Shown piece after piece: positions 63,963 through 64,000 of a DNA stretch of 64,000 nt (positions are counted from its first letter, which is position 1; every line of letters begins with the position of its first letter). The position numbers and the translations under genes are program-made. Where the stretch lies: contig NZ_KV917374.1 of NCBI RefSeq assembly GCF_002019645.1, positions 2,926,696 through 2,990,695 on the forward strand, in the 5' to 3' direction. The DNA comes from Litchfieldia alkalitelluris. Its GTDB lineage: Bacteria > Bacillota > Bacilli > Bacillales > Bacillaceae_L. The notes below the pieces were generated by a model. It did not search any database. It saw nothing but the letters and a program-made list of their open reading frames with translations, and was not told the DNA's origin.

Positions 63963-64000
63963 CAAAAGAGGCTGTCCCAAAATGAGAGAATATGCCATTT
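63963..64000. mobile_element. Possible insertion-sequence terminus at the window edge
   Basis: AAAGAGGCTGTCCCAAAAT is the type of terminal sequence seen on several Bacillus insertion sequences. The window ends before any transposase, so this rests on the terminus alone. Confidence 0.35.

Noticed and set aside
1-64000. CRISPR arrays, tRNA and rRNA genes
   Set aside because: No regularly spaced direct repeats and no tRNA T-loop-like sequence or rRNA core sequence was found on reading both strands.

Overview
The window comes from a low-GC, spore-forming Bacillaceae chromosome. The grounds are AT-rich DNA, strong AGGAGG-type ribosome binding sites with many TTG/GTG starts, spore genes (germinant receptor, YjcZ-type small proteins, sporulation-type kinase) and many genes recognisable as Bacillus subtilis yxxX orthologues. 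No rRNA, tRNA or CRISPR array was seen.

Region 1 (1-18 kb) follows the B. subtilis ilvA-ypmP-ypmQ(sco)-ypmR-ypmS-msrAB order but carries two inserted blocks. The first holds an orphan sporulation-type histidine kinase and a sulfate-to-sulfolactate cluster: phosphosulfolactate synthase, a histidine-family phosphatase, CysH, Sat and CysC, flanked by an MFS transporter and a YitE-type membrane protein. The cluster has no sulfite reductase, so sulfite from CysH is expected to be added to phosphoenolpyruvate, giving the spore compound 3-sulfolactate. The second block holds ykoN-, ykoP- and ykoQ-like genes.

Region 2 (18-26.5 kb) is mainly peptide and amino acid housekeeping: cold-shock protein, M32 carboxypeptidase, M20 amidohydrolase, DMT exporter, D-amino acid transaminase with a DmpA-type aminopeptidase, an epimerase and a thioredoxin-reductase-like flavoprotein.

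Region 3 (26.6-39.1 kb) is the lysine 2,3-aminomutase (kam/yod) cluster yodT-S-R-Q ... yodP - sigma54 activator - kamA - yokU, with a clear -24/-12 promoter before kamA. A complete germinant receptor operon (D-B-A-C order), bounded by its own terminators, sits between yodQ and yodP.

Region 4 (39.1-60 kb) lies between yokU and yozE, which I recall as close neighbours in B. subtilis. It is a patchwork: a frameshifted ABC/SMC-like ATPase, IS3 and IS200/IS605 remnants, truncated genes, a second fabH-fabF pair or the only one, a DJ-1 family protein, DUF4230 and YkvA proteins, a TOTE-type primase-helicase, YozB, an AI-2E permease, a PepSY/FixH-like pair, a sugar-dehydrogenase-like beta-propeller, trmL, a GNAT and an M42 aminopeptidase.

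Region 5 (60-64 kb) returns to conserved backbone: yozE, yodN, yozD, yppC and a second glycerophosphodiester phosphodiesterase, ending at what may be the edge of an insertion sequence.

The most interesting items are the complete sulfolactate pathway with an apparently substituted phosphatase, the germinant receptor embedded in the lysine cluster, the TOTE primase-helicase in a mobile-element graveyard, and a hairpin that masks the ykoQ ribosome binding site.
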